Source: Diadema setosum (taxonomy: Eukaryota > Echinodermata > Echinoidea > Diadematoida > Diadematidae). From it: 64,000 bases of DNA. Under the pieces are notes generated by a model, which saw nothing but the letters and a program-made list of their open reading frames with translations, ran no database searches and had not been told where the DNA came from. Where the stretch lies: NCBI GenBank assembly GCA_033980235.1, contig CM067069.1, positions 14,147,828 to 14,211,827 on the forward strand, read 5' to 3'. Position 1 is the first letter of the stretch; every line of letters starts with the position of its first letter. Of the stretch, positions 40,101 through 46,900 are shown piece by piece. Position numbers and translations under genes: made by a program.

Positions 40101-43100
40101 TGCAAAGGGAAGAGCCGAAGGAGGAAGAAGATGAGGAGGAAAAACCAGGGGCCAAAGATGCGTTCGATGTGAGTGTCAGTCCGATACCTGATGGGAGACT
40201 GTCAGGAGATGGAAAGGAAGCAGAGGAGACTGGTCCAGCAAATATCAGCCAAGTGGCTCTGAGCTCCAGTCCAGCACTCTCAGAGAAACACACCCCGGCA
40301 CCAGACACTGGGGACGATGACACCTTTGATAGGGACATTTCAATCTCCTCTTCAGTTCCAGAAGAGGTCATCTCTGCGGCTAGCGCAAGGACTCAAGAAT
40401 CCTTAGAGGAGTCAGCGAAGATGCCTATGATTCTTCCAACATCTCCAAAGTCAGATCGCGAGGAGGCCATGAGGGACCATCTTGCGGAGTCACCAAGCTT
40501 GCCAAAGAGTCCCCAAGTAGCACCTTCATCGCCAACTGCCAAGGCACCAGTGAGTCAGACGCCGGAAGATGCATCTCTGAGGAGTGCCAAATCTGCTACC
40601 AGCTCCGTCTATTCGCAGTCATCATCCCATCCATCTCCGCGATCACAGAGTGCAAGGTCTGATGCCAGCTACAGTGACTCCTTCCTCTCGGGGTCCAAGG
40701 ATCGAGAGTCGAGATCAGACACAGAGGAGGACATAAGTGAGCATTTGAGTGAGGTGTCCATTGCGCAGAGCAGCCACAGTGCACACTCAGGACAGTTGGT
40801 GTTCGACCTGAAAGACAAACCGAGGACTCTGGACACCTCAGAGCAGCCTGCTGAGGAGGAAGATCATCCTGAAGCCACCATAATCCCAAAGAGACAAGAA
40901 GATGAGGATGACGTCAAAGATGCAACTTTTGACATCCTTCCGGCCGTTGATGAACCCATGGATGTATTAACCACTGATGTTCCAGAACCAACACCCACAG
41001 TAAGTTTGTATTTTTATGATAACCTACATCATCACATCATTTCAGATGTTCAAGTCAGCATTATGCTTTGCTGTGATTTGTGCTGGATTTCCCTTTCCAC
41101 TTCTTTGTAGCTTGAAATGTTTTGTTTGAGCTCACTTATTCCCAAGCCTCTGAAATGGAAGAATAGGTTTCTTTCATATTTTCTCATTAATTTTTAGTAC
41201 AAATTTCATGTGAAATCTTTAAAGTTGTGATTCACTATTATACCACATCACAGCATTTGTGTTTTTTGGCAAGTGTGACAGAATTGAGTCACAGAAGTGA
41301 AAAAATTTCACAATGTAGAATGGAAATTGAATTGAAAATGCCTTTTCTTATCAGATAAAGATGTGTTTGATAATGCAATTGTACATACTAACTTTTCTTG
41401 CTGTAATGTGGTAGCAAATTACCTCACTTTTAAATGTTTCCAAGTTGTATATGTGAGACATGACTGGCTTCCTAATTTAAAGCATGAAAAGGGTTTTACA
41501 TTTTGTCAAAATGTAATATATTATGTTGATTGGTATCCCTCTTCTGTGTGTATCACAGAGTTTGTTACCATGCTTAGAAAGAGCACAGAATCCCCTTCAC
41601 ATTTCACCACTCAGCTGGTGTGATCAAGCTTCATGTGAAATAAGTTACCTCTAATTACGTCCAGGCATAGTTAGAAGCGGTTGGGGGGGGGGGGGAATAG
41701 TGTCAATTGATGGAGTGTGCACCTAGCTCAAGACATATCTAGACTCATTCCCTTTTCTGTTTTTTCTTTCGCTCCTTCTTCAATTTCCAGGAGGTTCTGC
41801 CACACATTCACCTTGGAGATGACATACTCATTGGTGGGAAGCAGCCAGGAACACTTCGTTTCAAGGGTCCCACAGAGTTTGCCTCGGGGATGTGGGCAGG
41901 TGTTGAGCTGAGAGATGCTGTAGGAAGGAATGATGGATCCATAGAGGGTGTGTCCTACTTCATCTGCCAGCCCAACTACGGTATCTTTGCCCCGGTGGAC
42001 AGGGTGGCGCCTCTGCCCAAAGACTTCAAACTGGCGGAGGTGATCCCAGTTTCTGATGATGAAGAGGAGGCATCAGAGCTCATCGAAGAAGACATTCCGA
42101 GCCAGTCATCTGTCAAAACTGTCTCCGAGAGTGATCCCATCAAGAGTGGAGGTGTCGGCACAGGCATTGCCCTGGAAGAGAAAGCTGAGGAACTTGGCAA
42201 GGATGAAGACAAGGAGAGTGAGCCATCATTGTCCCTACTGGTGTCCCTCAGGTCCGAGGACAATCTTGAGGAAGCGACAGATGACAATACATCAGTCGGA
42301 AGCATTGATGATGATGCGCTGGAGAAATTGATCAGCAATGCTGCAGAAGCTGTGGAATCCTTTTCTCACGACGAGCACCTCAAGATCGGTTCAGCCCTTG
42401 ACACCCCTCGGGGAGGTCCGGACGACATTGAAGAGCTGCCCCATGAGGATCAGGAGGTGGGGCGAGAGGAGGCTGAGACCAAGTTGGTGGATTCCATCAC
42501 CGACCACCTGGTTGAGGTTGTGGTTAGGGACACCTTTGATGCCATGCTGGATGTGGCTGAACAGCAGCAGTCAGACGAGCAGGAGGCAGAGAGGCAGAAG
42601 TCCCAGTCCAAGGAAAGCCTCTTCAGTATGCTGGTGTCTGCTGAATCCCCTCGAAGCGACAGCGAGCATGCAGAAGTGCCTGTTGAGAAGTCTGTGGTGG
42701 AAGTCTCAGAGAAACAGACTGCAAATGAAAAAGCAGACTCCATCGCAAAGTCACTCATGAACGAGGCCATCAGCGATTTGCTCAGACTTAGGAGAGAGAG
42801 AAATGAAAAGATCAAACTAGCCAATCAAACTCTGAAACAAGTGGAGCAGAAGAGCAGGTCAAAATTACCAGAGAGTAGATCACCAGAAGAGGTTATATCC
42901 CCTGAAATTAGAGCAGAGACTCCTTACACTCCTGACAAGAGTCCAGAGAGGCGAATTGAGAACATTGCACCACTTGACGATGACATCTTCATCAACAGGG
43001 TGCGTGTAGAATCAAGCCTGGGAAATGACACCATCCCTGTAGCAAGGCCAGGATCACCTGTCTTTGGTGAATCGGGAAGTGTCAGTCCAGAGGCGCTCAA

Positions 43101-43992
43101 TGAAAAATTGGAACAGCTCCAGGCCTTGGATAAAGACCTCCTAGAAGCCGACCTCTTTGGTGACCAGGAATGGTTCGATGACGAGTTTGGATCGATGCCA
43201 AAAAGCCAGAGCATCATTAAAGTGCCAAAGCGAATGTCCGTGGATGAGAAGCAGGAGAGCGCAGCAGCAATAGCTGCACAGGAAGCAAAGGTAGCTGCCA
43301 AGAGAAATGCCAAGCTCGACTTGAAGAAAATAGTTGAGGAACCATTCTATGCAGTGCCTCACAATGTGAGAGACGTGAAAGACATTGCTTGTAAATCTGT
43401 CAAAGTCTTCCATGAACGGGTGCTCGCCGAAGAACCTGGCGCCAGCCTGGCACCAACAGAGGAGATCCTGGGCTCAGAAACCAAAGGTACTGACATTGAA
43501 AGCACGAGCCGCAGGGCGTACAAGCATCTCATGTTCACTCTGTCTGGTGAGGTCTATCGAGCCATCTGCCAAGAGCAGGAACCAACCGTCCAGCCCCCGT
43601 GGATGAAACCCAAGCGCAAACCCCGCCGTTTTTTCTTCCAGCAGCCACCCCGCAACGAAACGGAGATGACCACGGCAGTTGGCGACAGAGTTCTGTCTCT
43701 CACAGGACTCGTCTCTAAGCCTAGACAGGAGACTGCCCTGTCAGGTAGCAAACTCAGCAAAAAGAAAGACCATGTTGATGAGATCTTGATTGATGAACTC
43801 AAGGCAGAAGAACCTGAGTGGATCGACTATGATGAGGATGAGTTGTCTGTCAAAATGCAATTGGCTGATGCCCTCTTTGAGTCCCTGCTTGTGGACACGG
43901 CAATGGTGCTGCATCAAATAGAAGACAAGCGAAAAGCCAGGAGCAGTGATCTCCAGGGGGACCAGTTCAGACACCATGACGTGGAGTTCTGA
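10729..43992 (+). CDS. CEP350: CEP350, centrosome-associated CAP-Gly scaffold protein (27 coding exons, complete)
   Basis: CEP350 anchors microtubules at centrosomes and centrioles and recruits FOP/CEP43. The 27 exons listed separately sum to 10,602 nt including TGA, giving 3533 residues; the human protein has about 3117. Phase closes at every junction and all introns are GT-AG. Landmarks matching the human protein as I know it: an N-terminal W-x4-EAKTA block (exon 2), VRKVASAPAAPAYKGF and LPEEAQGILNDLHLD (exon 5), MAAELNLLETLEESVRQLS (exon 16), coiled coils in exons 16-21, ETASDQSDIEGRVRALKD (exon 24), the CAP-Gly domain at about residues 2808-2871 (exon 27), and a C-terminal region at about 3365-3520 of the kind shared with plant TRM proteins. 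The linkers are Ser/Pro/Glu-rich and probably disordered. An IQ-like motif occurs near residues 997-1008. Confidence 0.95.
11174..11334. repeat. Dispersed repeat, family E
   Basis: Shares ACGAATTGGAGC, GTGTATAGTG, TTCGCGAATCT and TTAAAATGCATGCGAACATT with 52018-52195 in the same order. Non-coding. Confidence 0.75.
11897..12261. mobile_element. Foldback MITE, family B (TTAA + AGGGGAAGG ends)
   Basis: Almost the whole 365 bp is self-complementary: arms of about 150 bp around a short centre (about 12056-12085), with TTAA at both ends. A close relative is at 28398-28756 in another CEP350 intron. Confidence 0.9.
12979..13022 (+). CDS. CEP350: CEP350 coding exon 2 (44 bp)
   Basis: Acceptor CTTTGCAG, donor GCT|GTGAGT. 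It encodes LESAWDNITEAKTA, which matches the conserved SWDALSQTKAA block near the human N terminus. Confidence 0.87.
13736..13897 (+). CDS. CEP350: CEP350 coding exon 3
   Basis: Residues 47-100, phase 0 to 0, from LYRAEARLEQSE to MEIKTSATAK. Donor AAG|GTAGAG. Confidence 0.85.
13945..16810. mobile_element. Composite repeat island with GCCTCCGCC ends and AGGTCA clusters (CEP350 intron 3)
   Basis: Two heads (ATGCCTCCGCCACGAAGTGG near 13952; ATGCCTCCGCCAACGAAGTG near 15201), each followed by GTCCGTCC repeats, and two tails (GGCGGAGGCAT near 16184; a variant near 16771) ending TTTCTAGTTTC. Between them are diverged ~150-bp units carrying GGTCAAAGGTCA. The layout suggests two related elements, one inserted in or beside the other, plus a nested foldback (14469-15163). 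Confidence 0.75.
14469..15163. mobile_element. Foldback element nested in the AGGTCA island
   Basis: The left arm (from AACTCCTCAAAATAAGTTC) and right arm (to GAACTTATTTTGAGGAGTTT) are inverted copies about 185 bp long. They share CTGCAATCAAAGTTTGATAT and CCTGATTAAT in opposite orientation. The host repeat resumes right after it. Confidence 0.8.
16940..17110. repeat. ~95-bp tandem duplication
   Basis: Two copies of ATGAATGAGTAAGACT through AACCTTTGGACAAATATTGC. Intronic and non-coding. Confidence 0.8.
17183..17745. mobile_element. Element with AGACCCCGTTTACAGTG terminal inverted repeats
   Basis: The left end AGACCCCGTTTACAGTGCG and right end CACTGTAAACGGGGTCT are inverted. The interior is rich in GGCCGAGCC/GGCTCGGCC words. 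The ~560-bp length and lack of coding suggest a MITE. Confidence 0.8.
18207..18267 (+). CDS. CEP350: CEP350 coding exon 4
   Basis: 61 bp between TTGATTCCAG and GCTG|GTAAGT. It encodes a basic FDPKSRGYQSERTRKRVTIA segment. Support is phase fit and splice sites more than conservation. Confidence 0.75.
18657..20452 (+). CDS. CEP350: CEP350 coding exon 5 (large N-terminal exon)
   Basis: Residues 121-719 (1796 bp). Conserved blocks in order: VRKVASAPAAPAYKGF, KPVRKVHKAP, SAWREGQRTVIKVLGPPP, LPEEAQGILNDLHLD, RHYEVEEVQKYMARQ and a highly charged helix rich in Lys, Arg and Gln. The frame continues a few codons past the AGG|GTAAAT donor into a stop. Confidence 0.95.
20807..21128. mobile_element. Diverged family A foldback in intron 5
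   Basis: Begins GTGGATTGAGTGAATTCATT and ends with the reversed partner (TTGCTGCCCTTCCCTCGACT). It retains the GACATCATAGAGTG and GTTCTCATCCAGCG blocks of family A. Confidence 0.65.
21194..21539 (+). CDS. CEP350: CEP350 coding exon 6
   Basis: Residues 720-835. GSDKENRAFWSTSSSDSSL matches the SDKENK...SSSSDMSL block of human CEP350. Donor TCAA|GTAAGT. Confidence 0.92.
21898..22080 (+). CDS. CEP350: CEP350 coding exon 7
   Basis: Residues 835-896. SKAERVAAIRASAAALQGRL parallels human SKLDRIEALKATAASLSSRI. The acceptor after CACACCAAAG has a weak pyrimidine tract, so the first few residues are less certain. Confidence 0.87.
22400..22810. other. CEP350: CEP350 intron 7, no recognised feature
   Basis: Intron 7 spans 22081-22810. 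It has T-rich runs (about 22406-22420 and 22505-22525) and otherwise no repeat or coding signal that I recognise. Confidence 0.6.
22811..23041 (+). CDS. CEP350: CEP350 coding exon 8
   Basis: Residues 896-973, between CCCTTAG and CCAG|GTGAGT. It ends SLPG, continuing into VSNLS of exon 9 as in the human LPGVGNLS block. Confidence 0.9.
23528..23715 (+). CDS. CEP350: CEP350 coding exon 9 with IQ-like motif
   Basis: Residues 973-1035. AATTIQAAFRGHQVRQRL (about residues 993-1010) fits the calmodulin-type IQ pattern IQxxxRGxxxR. Donor CAG|GTAGAT. Confidence 0.92.
24163..24312 (+). CDS. CEP350: CEP350 coding exon 10
   Basis: 50 codons, phase 0 to 0. DGESLSEGPLSDESSEAE matches the SVSEGPLLSEGSLSEEE acidic block in human CEP350. 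Donor AAG|GTAAGA. Confidence 0.92.
24691..24767. repeat. Perfect 38-bp inverted repeat with 1-bp loop
   Basis: The left arm (24691-24728, starting CGTCGGGTGCCCGTGCATTG) is exactly complementary to 24730-24767. It ends 3 bp from the adjoining TTAA element. It could be a tiny foldback or an assembly join. Confidence 0.9.
24771..25549. mobile_element. piggyBac-like MITE 1 (intron 10)
   Basis: TTAA at 24771-24774 and 25546-25549; terminal inverted repeats CCCTAACTAGGCCGG / CCGGCCTAGTTAGGG; inner poly-G run (about 24813-24831) mirrored by a G/C run near 25510-25531. TTAA targets with CCCTA-type ends are the piggyBac hallmark. No transposase frame is visible. Confidence 0.82.
25918..25944. repeat. 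(GT)n microsatellite
   Basis: Pure GT dinucleotides in CEP350 intron 10 (24313-26839). The rest of that intron after 25550 is unremarkable apart from poly-T and poly-C/(CA)n runs (about 26608-26627 and 26724-26757). Confidence 0.93.
26840..27002 (+). CDS. CEP350: CEP350 coding exon 11
   Basis: Residues 1086-1140. DGLSVIDIYMKRYQ parallels human HSVINIFTKSYQ. Acceptor ATGCTGCAG, donor AGAG|GTGAGA. Confidence 0.9.
27555..27649 (+). CDS. CEP350: CEP350 coding exon 12
   Basis: Residues 1140-1171, between AACCAACAG and AAG|GTGAGT. Low-complexity ARSPIPVSASADNI; accepted on splice sites and phase. Confidence 0.8.
28168..28259 (+). CDS. CEP350: CEP350 coding exon 13
   Basis: Residues 1172-1202, Ser/Thr/Pro-rich. 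Donor AACAG|GTTAGC is suboptimal. Phase 2 fits exon 14. Confidence 0.77.
28398..28756. mobile_element. Foldback MITE, family B (intron 13)
   Basis: TTAA ends with AGGGGATGG / CCATCCCCT inverted termini. Colinear with 11897-12261 along its length. Confidence 0.9.
28949..29077. mobile_element. Short family A MITE, internally deleted (intron 13)
   Basis: TTAA at both ends and intact AGGACAAGTCCACCTTCAT / GAAGGTGAACTTGTCCT termini, but only 129 bp. The element jumps from CAAACCGTTCAAA straight to the right terminus. Confidence 0.85.
29175..29202. repeat. (CA)n microsatellite
   Basis: CA dinucleotides upstream of the CEP350 exon 14 acceptor. Confidence 0.93.
29268..29499 (+). CDS. CEP350: CEP350 coding exon 14
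   Basis: Residues 1202-1279. Ser/Pro-rich linker, then SPVDEIRSLIEDLK. The acceptor CCCATCAG follows a (CA)n microsatellite by about 65 bp. Confidence 0.87.
29801..30061 (+). CDS. CEP350: CEP350 coding exon 15
   Basis: 87 codons after CTCCCTGCAG, ending AGTACT|GTGAGT. Ser/Pro-rich linker with no clear domain. Confidence 0.87.
30539..30988 (+). CDS. CEP350: CEP350 coding exon 16 (conserved coiled coil)
   Basis: 150 codons. FFSPSALQLKMAAELNLLET then SVRQLSEVERSRAVALAQQE closely follows the strongest conserved block of human CEP350. The rest is Glu/Gln/Arg-rich coiled coil. Confidence 0.95.
31178..31362 (+). CDS. CEP350: CEP350 coding exon 17
   Basis: Residues 1517-1578. Ala-rich helix (DTAKAAASAAVGAALEQQR) between two proline patches. 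Acceptor CACACACAG, donor ACAAG|GTAGGC. Confidence 0.85.
31363..32010. other. CEP350: CEP350 intron 17, no recognised feature
   Basis: 648 bp of AT-rich intron. I see no repeat, RNA gene or coding signal. Confidence 0.6.
32011..32749 (+). CDS. CEP350: CEP350 coding exon 18
   Basis: Residues 1578-1824. A long Ser-rich acidic linker, then VIQKQLKEEEARSQQQVTLL and RLREK, matching human VRQYMKEEEMRAAHQSSLLRLREK. Donor AAG|GTGAGT. Confidence 0.94.
32908..33048 (+). CDS. CEP350: CEP350 coding exon 19
   Basis: 47 codons. DKTNAELEWLEHQKKRHKEK matches human EKTKAELAWLEHQKKHLRDK, followed by LRKRQKVLLAKLQ. Coiled coil. Confidence 0.95.
33295..33659 (+). CDS. CEP350: CEP350 coding exon 20
   Basis: Residues 1872-1993. 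Coiled-coil RQRLLYQQQEIMRIRKAATR parallels human KQQEEIEKIRQTTIKLQEKL. Ends KLKMLQQPLSM at ATGAA|GTGAGT. Confidence 0.93.
33660..34304. other. CEP350: CEP350 intron 20, no recognised feature
   Basis: AT-rich intron with a short AAACA-rich patch (about 33712-33750). Nothing else is supported. Confidence 0.6.
34305..34572 (+). CDS. CEP350: CEP350 coding exon 21
   Basis: Residues 1993-2082. LLMKREMKLKKRRKNAEELL then AWKQRLDEEEKHV matches human LTKREQKLMQRRQHAEELLEWKRRLDAEE. Confidence 0.94.
35138..35370 (+). CDS. CEP350: CEP350 coding exon 22
   Basis: Residues 2083-2160. SDDDISEDFSYKSDSFKSTV begins a Ser/Lys-rich linker. Donor AAGAG|GTGAGT. Confidence 0.87.
35371..36391. other. CEP350: CEP350 intron 22, no recognised feature
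   Basis: About 1 kb of AT-rich intron without a recognisable repeat or coding signal. Confidence 0.6.
36392..36723 (+). CDS. CEP350: CEP350 coding exon 23
   Basis: Residues 2160-2271. DYGSDSFESADHTLTPSK then a long Ser/Pro stretch ending SEKSFSQTMS, as before ETTSDQSDIEG in human. Donor TCAG|GTAAGG. Confidence 0.9.
37073..38176. mobile_element. piggyBac-like MITE 2 with nested insertion (intron 23)
   Basis: TTAA at 37073-37076 and 38173-38176; ends CCCTATTCTAACTGG / CAGTTAGAATAGGG; a long G run (about 37090-37122). The ends are the reverse complement of MITE 3 (52813-53603). Its extra length comes from the element at 37382-37769. Confidence 0.85.
37382..37769. mobile_element. Family D element nested inside piggyBac-like MITE 2
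   Basis: Ends AAAGGGATCGTATAGT / TACTGTACTATCCCTTT are inverted. Internal blocks match 5080-5480. The sequence on either side continues the host MITE when compared with 52813-53603. Confidence 0.75.
38262..38422 (+). CDS. CEP350: CEP350 coding exon 24 (conserved coiled coil)
   Basis: Residues 2271-2324. ETASDQSDIEGRVRALKDAL and EKLKAQEASLKKQLE are nearly the same as in human CEP350. Confidence 0.96.
39087..39447 (+). CDS. CEP350: CEP350 coding exon 25
   Basis: Residues 2325-2445. TYDVFIEKTKSELDQES continues the human YDEFIKKTEAELSQD helix, followed by PTAKPQIK as in human. Donor GAAG|GTGAGA. Confidence 0.94.
39933..40999 (+). CDS. CEP350: CEP350 coding exon 26
   Basis: Residues 2445-2800. 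Long acidic Ser/Glu/Asp-rich, probably disordered linker with repeated SISxSSS and SDT/SED patches. Donor ACA|GTAAGT. Confidence 0.92.
41791..43992 (+). CDS. CEP350: CEP350 coding exon 27: CAP-Gly domain and C terminus
   Basis: Residues 2801-3533, ending TGA at 43990. The CAP-Gly domain (about 2808-2871) reads LGDDILIGGKQPGTLRFKG, then WAGVELRDAVGRNDGSI and YGIFAPVDRV. The EEY-binding GKNDG motif appears as GRNDG, closer to the consensus than the human NNNGT. The C-terminal region (about 3365-3520) contains DIESTSRRAYKHLMFTLSGE, PPWMKPKRKPRRFFF, DHVDEILIDELKAEEPEWID and YDEDELSVKMQLADALFESL, aligning with the human C terminus. Confidence 0.96.
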   Translation, partial: EVLPHIHLGDDILIGGKQPGTLRFKGPTEFASGMWAGVELRDAVGRNDGSIEGVSYFICQPNYGIFAPVDRVAPLPKDFKLAEVIPVSDDEEEASELIEEDIPSQSSVKTVSESDPIKSGGVGTGIALEEKAEELGKDEDKESEPSLSLLVSLRSEDNLEEATDDNTSVGSIDDDALEKLISNAAEAVESFSHDEHLKIGSALDTPRGGPDDIEELPHEDQEVGREEAETKLVDSITDHLVEVVVRDTFDAMLDVAEQQQSDEQEAERQKSQSKESLFSMLVSAESPRSDSEHAEVPVEKSVVEVSEKQTANEKADSIAKSLMNEAISDLLRLRRERNEKIKLANQTLKQVEQKSRSKLPESRSPEEVISPEIRAETPYTPDKSPERRIENIAPLDDDIFINRVRVESSLGNDTIPVARPGSPVFGESGSVSPEALNEKLEQLQALDKDLLEADLFGDQEWFDDEFGSMPKSQSIIKVPKRMSVDEKQESAAAIAAQEAKVAAKRNAKLDLKKIVEEPFYAVPHNVRDVKDIACKSVKVFHERVLAEEPGASLAPTEEILGSETKGTDIESTSRRAYKHLMFTLSGEVYRAICQEQEPTVQPPWMKPKRKPRRFFFQQPPRNETEMTTAVGDRVLSLTGLVSKPRQETALSGSKLSKKKDHVDEILIDELKAEEPEWIDYDEDELSVKMQLADALFESLLVDTAMVLHQIEDKRKARSSDLQGDQFRHHDVEF

Positions 43993-46900
43993 GCATCTCT
44001 GAACACCTTGTATTCTCTAACTCCCAGTGTTTGCACCCCACAAAGGGGATGAATATCCTATTATCTGGTTGCTTGTGAGGTCTTGCTTCTGCCCAAGCCA
44101 GTGACACAAGGCTTTCCTCATTTTATGAGTACTCCAGAAAAATCATCATTTTGCAGGATCACATCTCCAGTGCTCGACGCACCAGGCAATAGCGACGAGC
44201 TGAAGTGAACTTGTTGACAGTAAGATCTTGTCTGAGATAAAACTTCTGCTCATTGAGTCGGTTGGGGTTGGTCTCTTGCAGTGTGCAGTCTTTGCCAATG
44301 AGAAGGCTTTAGTAGGCTCTGTGATCTTCTCCACAGCCTTGAGTAGTTTTGACATTGAAGAAGGAAGGCTAAATGCTGAAAAGATGTCTGTTTAGTTATG
44401 GATGGGAAGAAAGTTTTGGGAAAAGGAATAATGGTTTTTTCAATAAGGTGATTGGGGTATGCTGTAATTGATAAAAACAATGGTTGGGTGTGGTGCCATT
44501 GGCCGCTTCTACAGCCACAGTATCTGAAAGTTAGTGTTACATCTTGCTGCTAGAGTGAAGCCACAGAGACTGTTGGTCCTTACAAAATGACTCTGTCACC
44601 AGTAATGTGGAATTTGATCTGTGTAGGGAAGCAGGCCTCTGAGTAATGTGCAAAAGTAGAGATTGGCATGTTCATTCTGCCAATGGCAGTACGCAATGTC
44701 ATGGGTGTGAAATACATGGTGCTGCACATTAAGGTGTGATTGTCTGAATCAAGCGGCATAAATGAGCATGATAACCAAGTGCAATTCCTATAACCTAAAA
44801 GCTTCTGCATGAATATTAACGTGCTGAAAAATCATGGTCTGAATGGGTGCACTGCTGTATTGTGTGTGTACAACAATGGAAGTGCAAAAAAAAAAAAGAA
44901 GAAAAAAAAAAAAGAGCCATCAGCAAAACAGGTGTCCACGTAACTGCAATGATCTTCACTTTGTTGTTGTTTTTTTTTTCTCATTCTATTTCCCCACGTG
45001 TTTGAAACAGTAATGAACACACAGTAGGATTGCTGCCTGTGCAAAATCGCCCTCTAATATGCTCTTGCCAGAAAATGGAGGCACCTTGTACTTGTGAGGG
45101 AGAGTTAGGAGAATATTTTGTAGTTTAACATATATTAAGTATTCTTTTTTTTTCTTCTTCTTCTTCTTTTTAGATGAGAAATATGTGGCTGTTGCCTGTT
45201 TGCATCTAGATATAATCAGCTCTGATTTATTTGATTTTAGGGTTACAAGATGTGTATGAATTCCACAACGTATTGAGTTATTCTCTCACTCCATGTTTGC
45301 TCAAAGGTTCCTTTTATCCTGCTTTGTTTCAGGAATCAATGATTGCTGGTGAAGATTTAGTATGTTTGTAGAAAGATTCTCAATTTAACCGATGTGATGC
45401 TTCTTGTAGGTTTCAGACACTGTGCACTGTTTATTCTTGCTTGCTAACATTCAGTGATGCAAGTGTTCGTACAATTTGAGAGACACATGATGAATTGTCA
45501 CCGATGCCTATCTAACATGCGATAGCAAACCAAGTCACAAGCAGTCTGTGCCCAAACACATGTATATGCAGCATCGTGTGTGAATAACATAAATAAGATT
45601 AAGATGATTACGTGACTGAACTTTATTAAGCAGTCTTTTTTTGTGTGTGTAATCAGAATCGTCTCGCCTATCTTATGCAAGAAACTGTGATACAACAGTA
45701 TAATGAATGTCTCTTGAGATTAGTACAAAACATTTAGCTGTAGTTGACGTCTGTGTTCACAGTTTTAAAAATGTGCAACTTCTGAAGTAAATGTCTGTGT
45801 ATATTTCTATTTTAACATTTTGCTGAGCAAAATACATGATTTTTATACAAGATTAGGTCAGCAAAAATGCCATTTGACTAAAGAGAAAAAGAAACAAGAG
45901 GACATTGCAGTCATTTTTAACCCAAGTCCAGTAGCAGTGAATTTCACCATAGGGGTAAAATGTCATGGAGATATGGATGCAGCTTTCTACACGACTTGAT
46001 ATAAGGCATAAATGTTGTCTGGTGTGATTCTGTTTGTTTATTTGATGCAAGAAATTCTTCCATTTTGGCCAAAGGGAAGTGCCTATGCTCGTTCAGGAGG
46101 AGGGGAAAGGTTTATTTTGAACTTGATTTACTCTACGTGAATTTGAGCTGTGACGGGAATATTTTGCTACTATCTGCAATAACAAGTTTTTGTCGATGCG
46201 TTTGGTTCCGATGGAATGGCGTGATTGTCGTGATGATATTTTTGAAATACTTGATCTTTTTTTACAGTGAAACAAAGACTGCTATTTTTTTAGTGCCGAC
46301 CTCTCGTCGCTCATTTCGTCTCCTCGTGACATTCATTCGAACAGCCAGCACAGTGAAGTGCTAGCAGAGATGCCGCAGGAGATGGCATCCCAAAACTCCT
46401 TAAGCAAGCAGCTGACAGTGCTGCCAATTTGATGACCATTAGTGTATGGTGCGCTTTTCAAGTCCCCCAGATACCGTACTCCATTCGGAAGTTGCACTTT
46501 ATCACAGCCACATCATCGAATTTGCTAACACACATTCAGGTCCGGGGGGGGGGGATGGAAAGTCGTGTCATAGAGATGCAAGATTGTATTTCATATATTA
46601 ACCCCAAATTCAATAAAAAATACACATTTTCGGAGGGACAAAAAATTATGATCCATCAATTGGCCACAGAAAACGAGTGTTGGGGAGCTATGAAGTCTCA
46701 GTTTTTCTGCAAGTTCAGCGTAAGGTACGTGTAGATGACAAGATTTTGTACAGCATTTACCTGGTACTTCATCCATGTTGCACACTCGTGAAAGTCTAGA
46801 CTTCTATTTACTTGGTACAGCAAAAATGACAGTGACTTCTGTGATTTCTCTTAAAGGTTGGAAGCAGTGGTCATAGAGTGGGTGTGTTGAATCATTCCCA

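Noticed and set aside
46065..46734. Two ~100-residue frames in the putative CEP350 3' UTR
   Set aside because: No family resemblance and no acceptor/donor arrangement; long AT-rich UTRs give such frames by chance.
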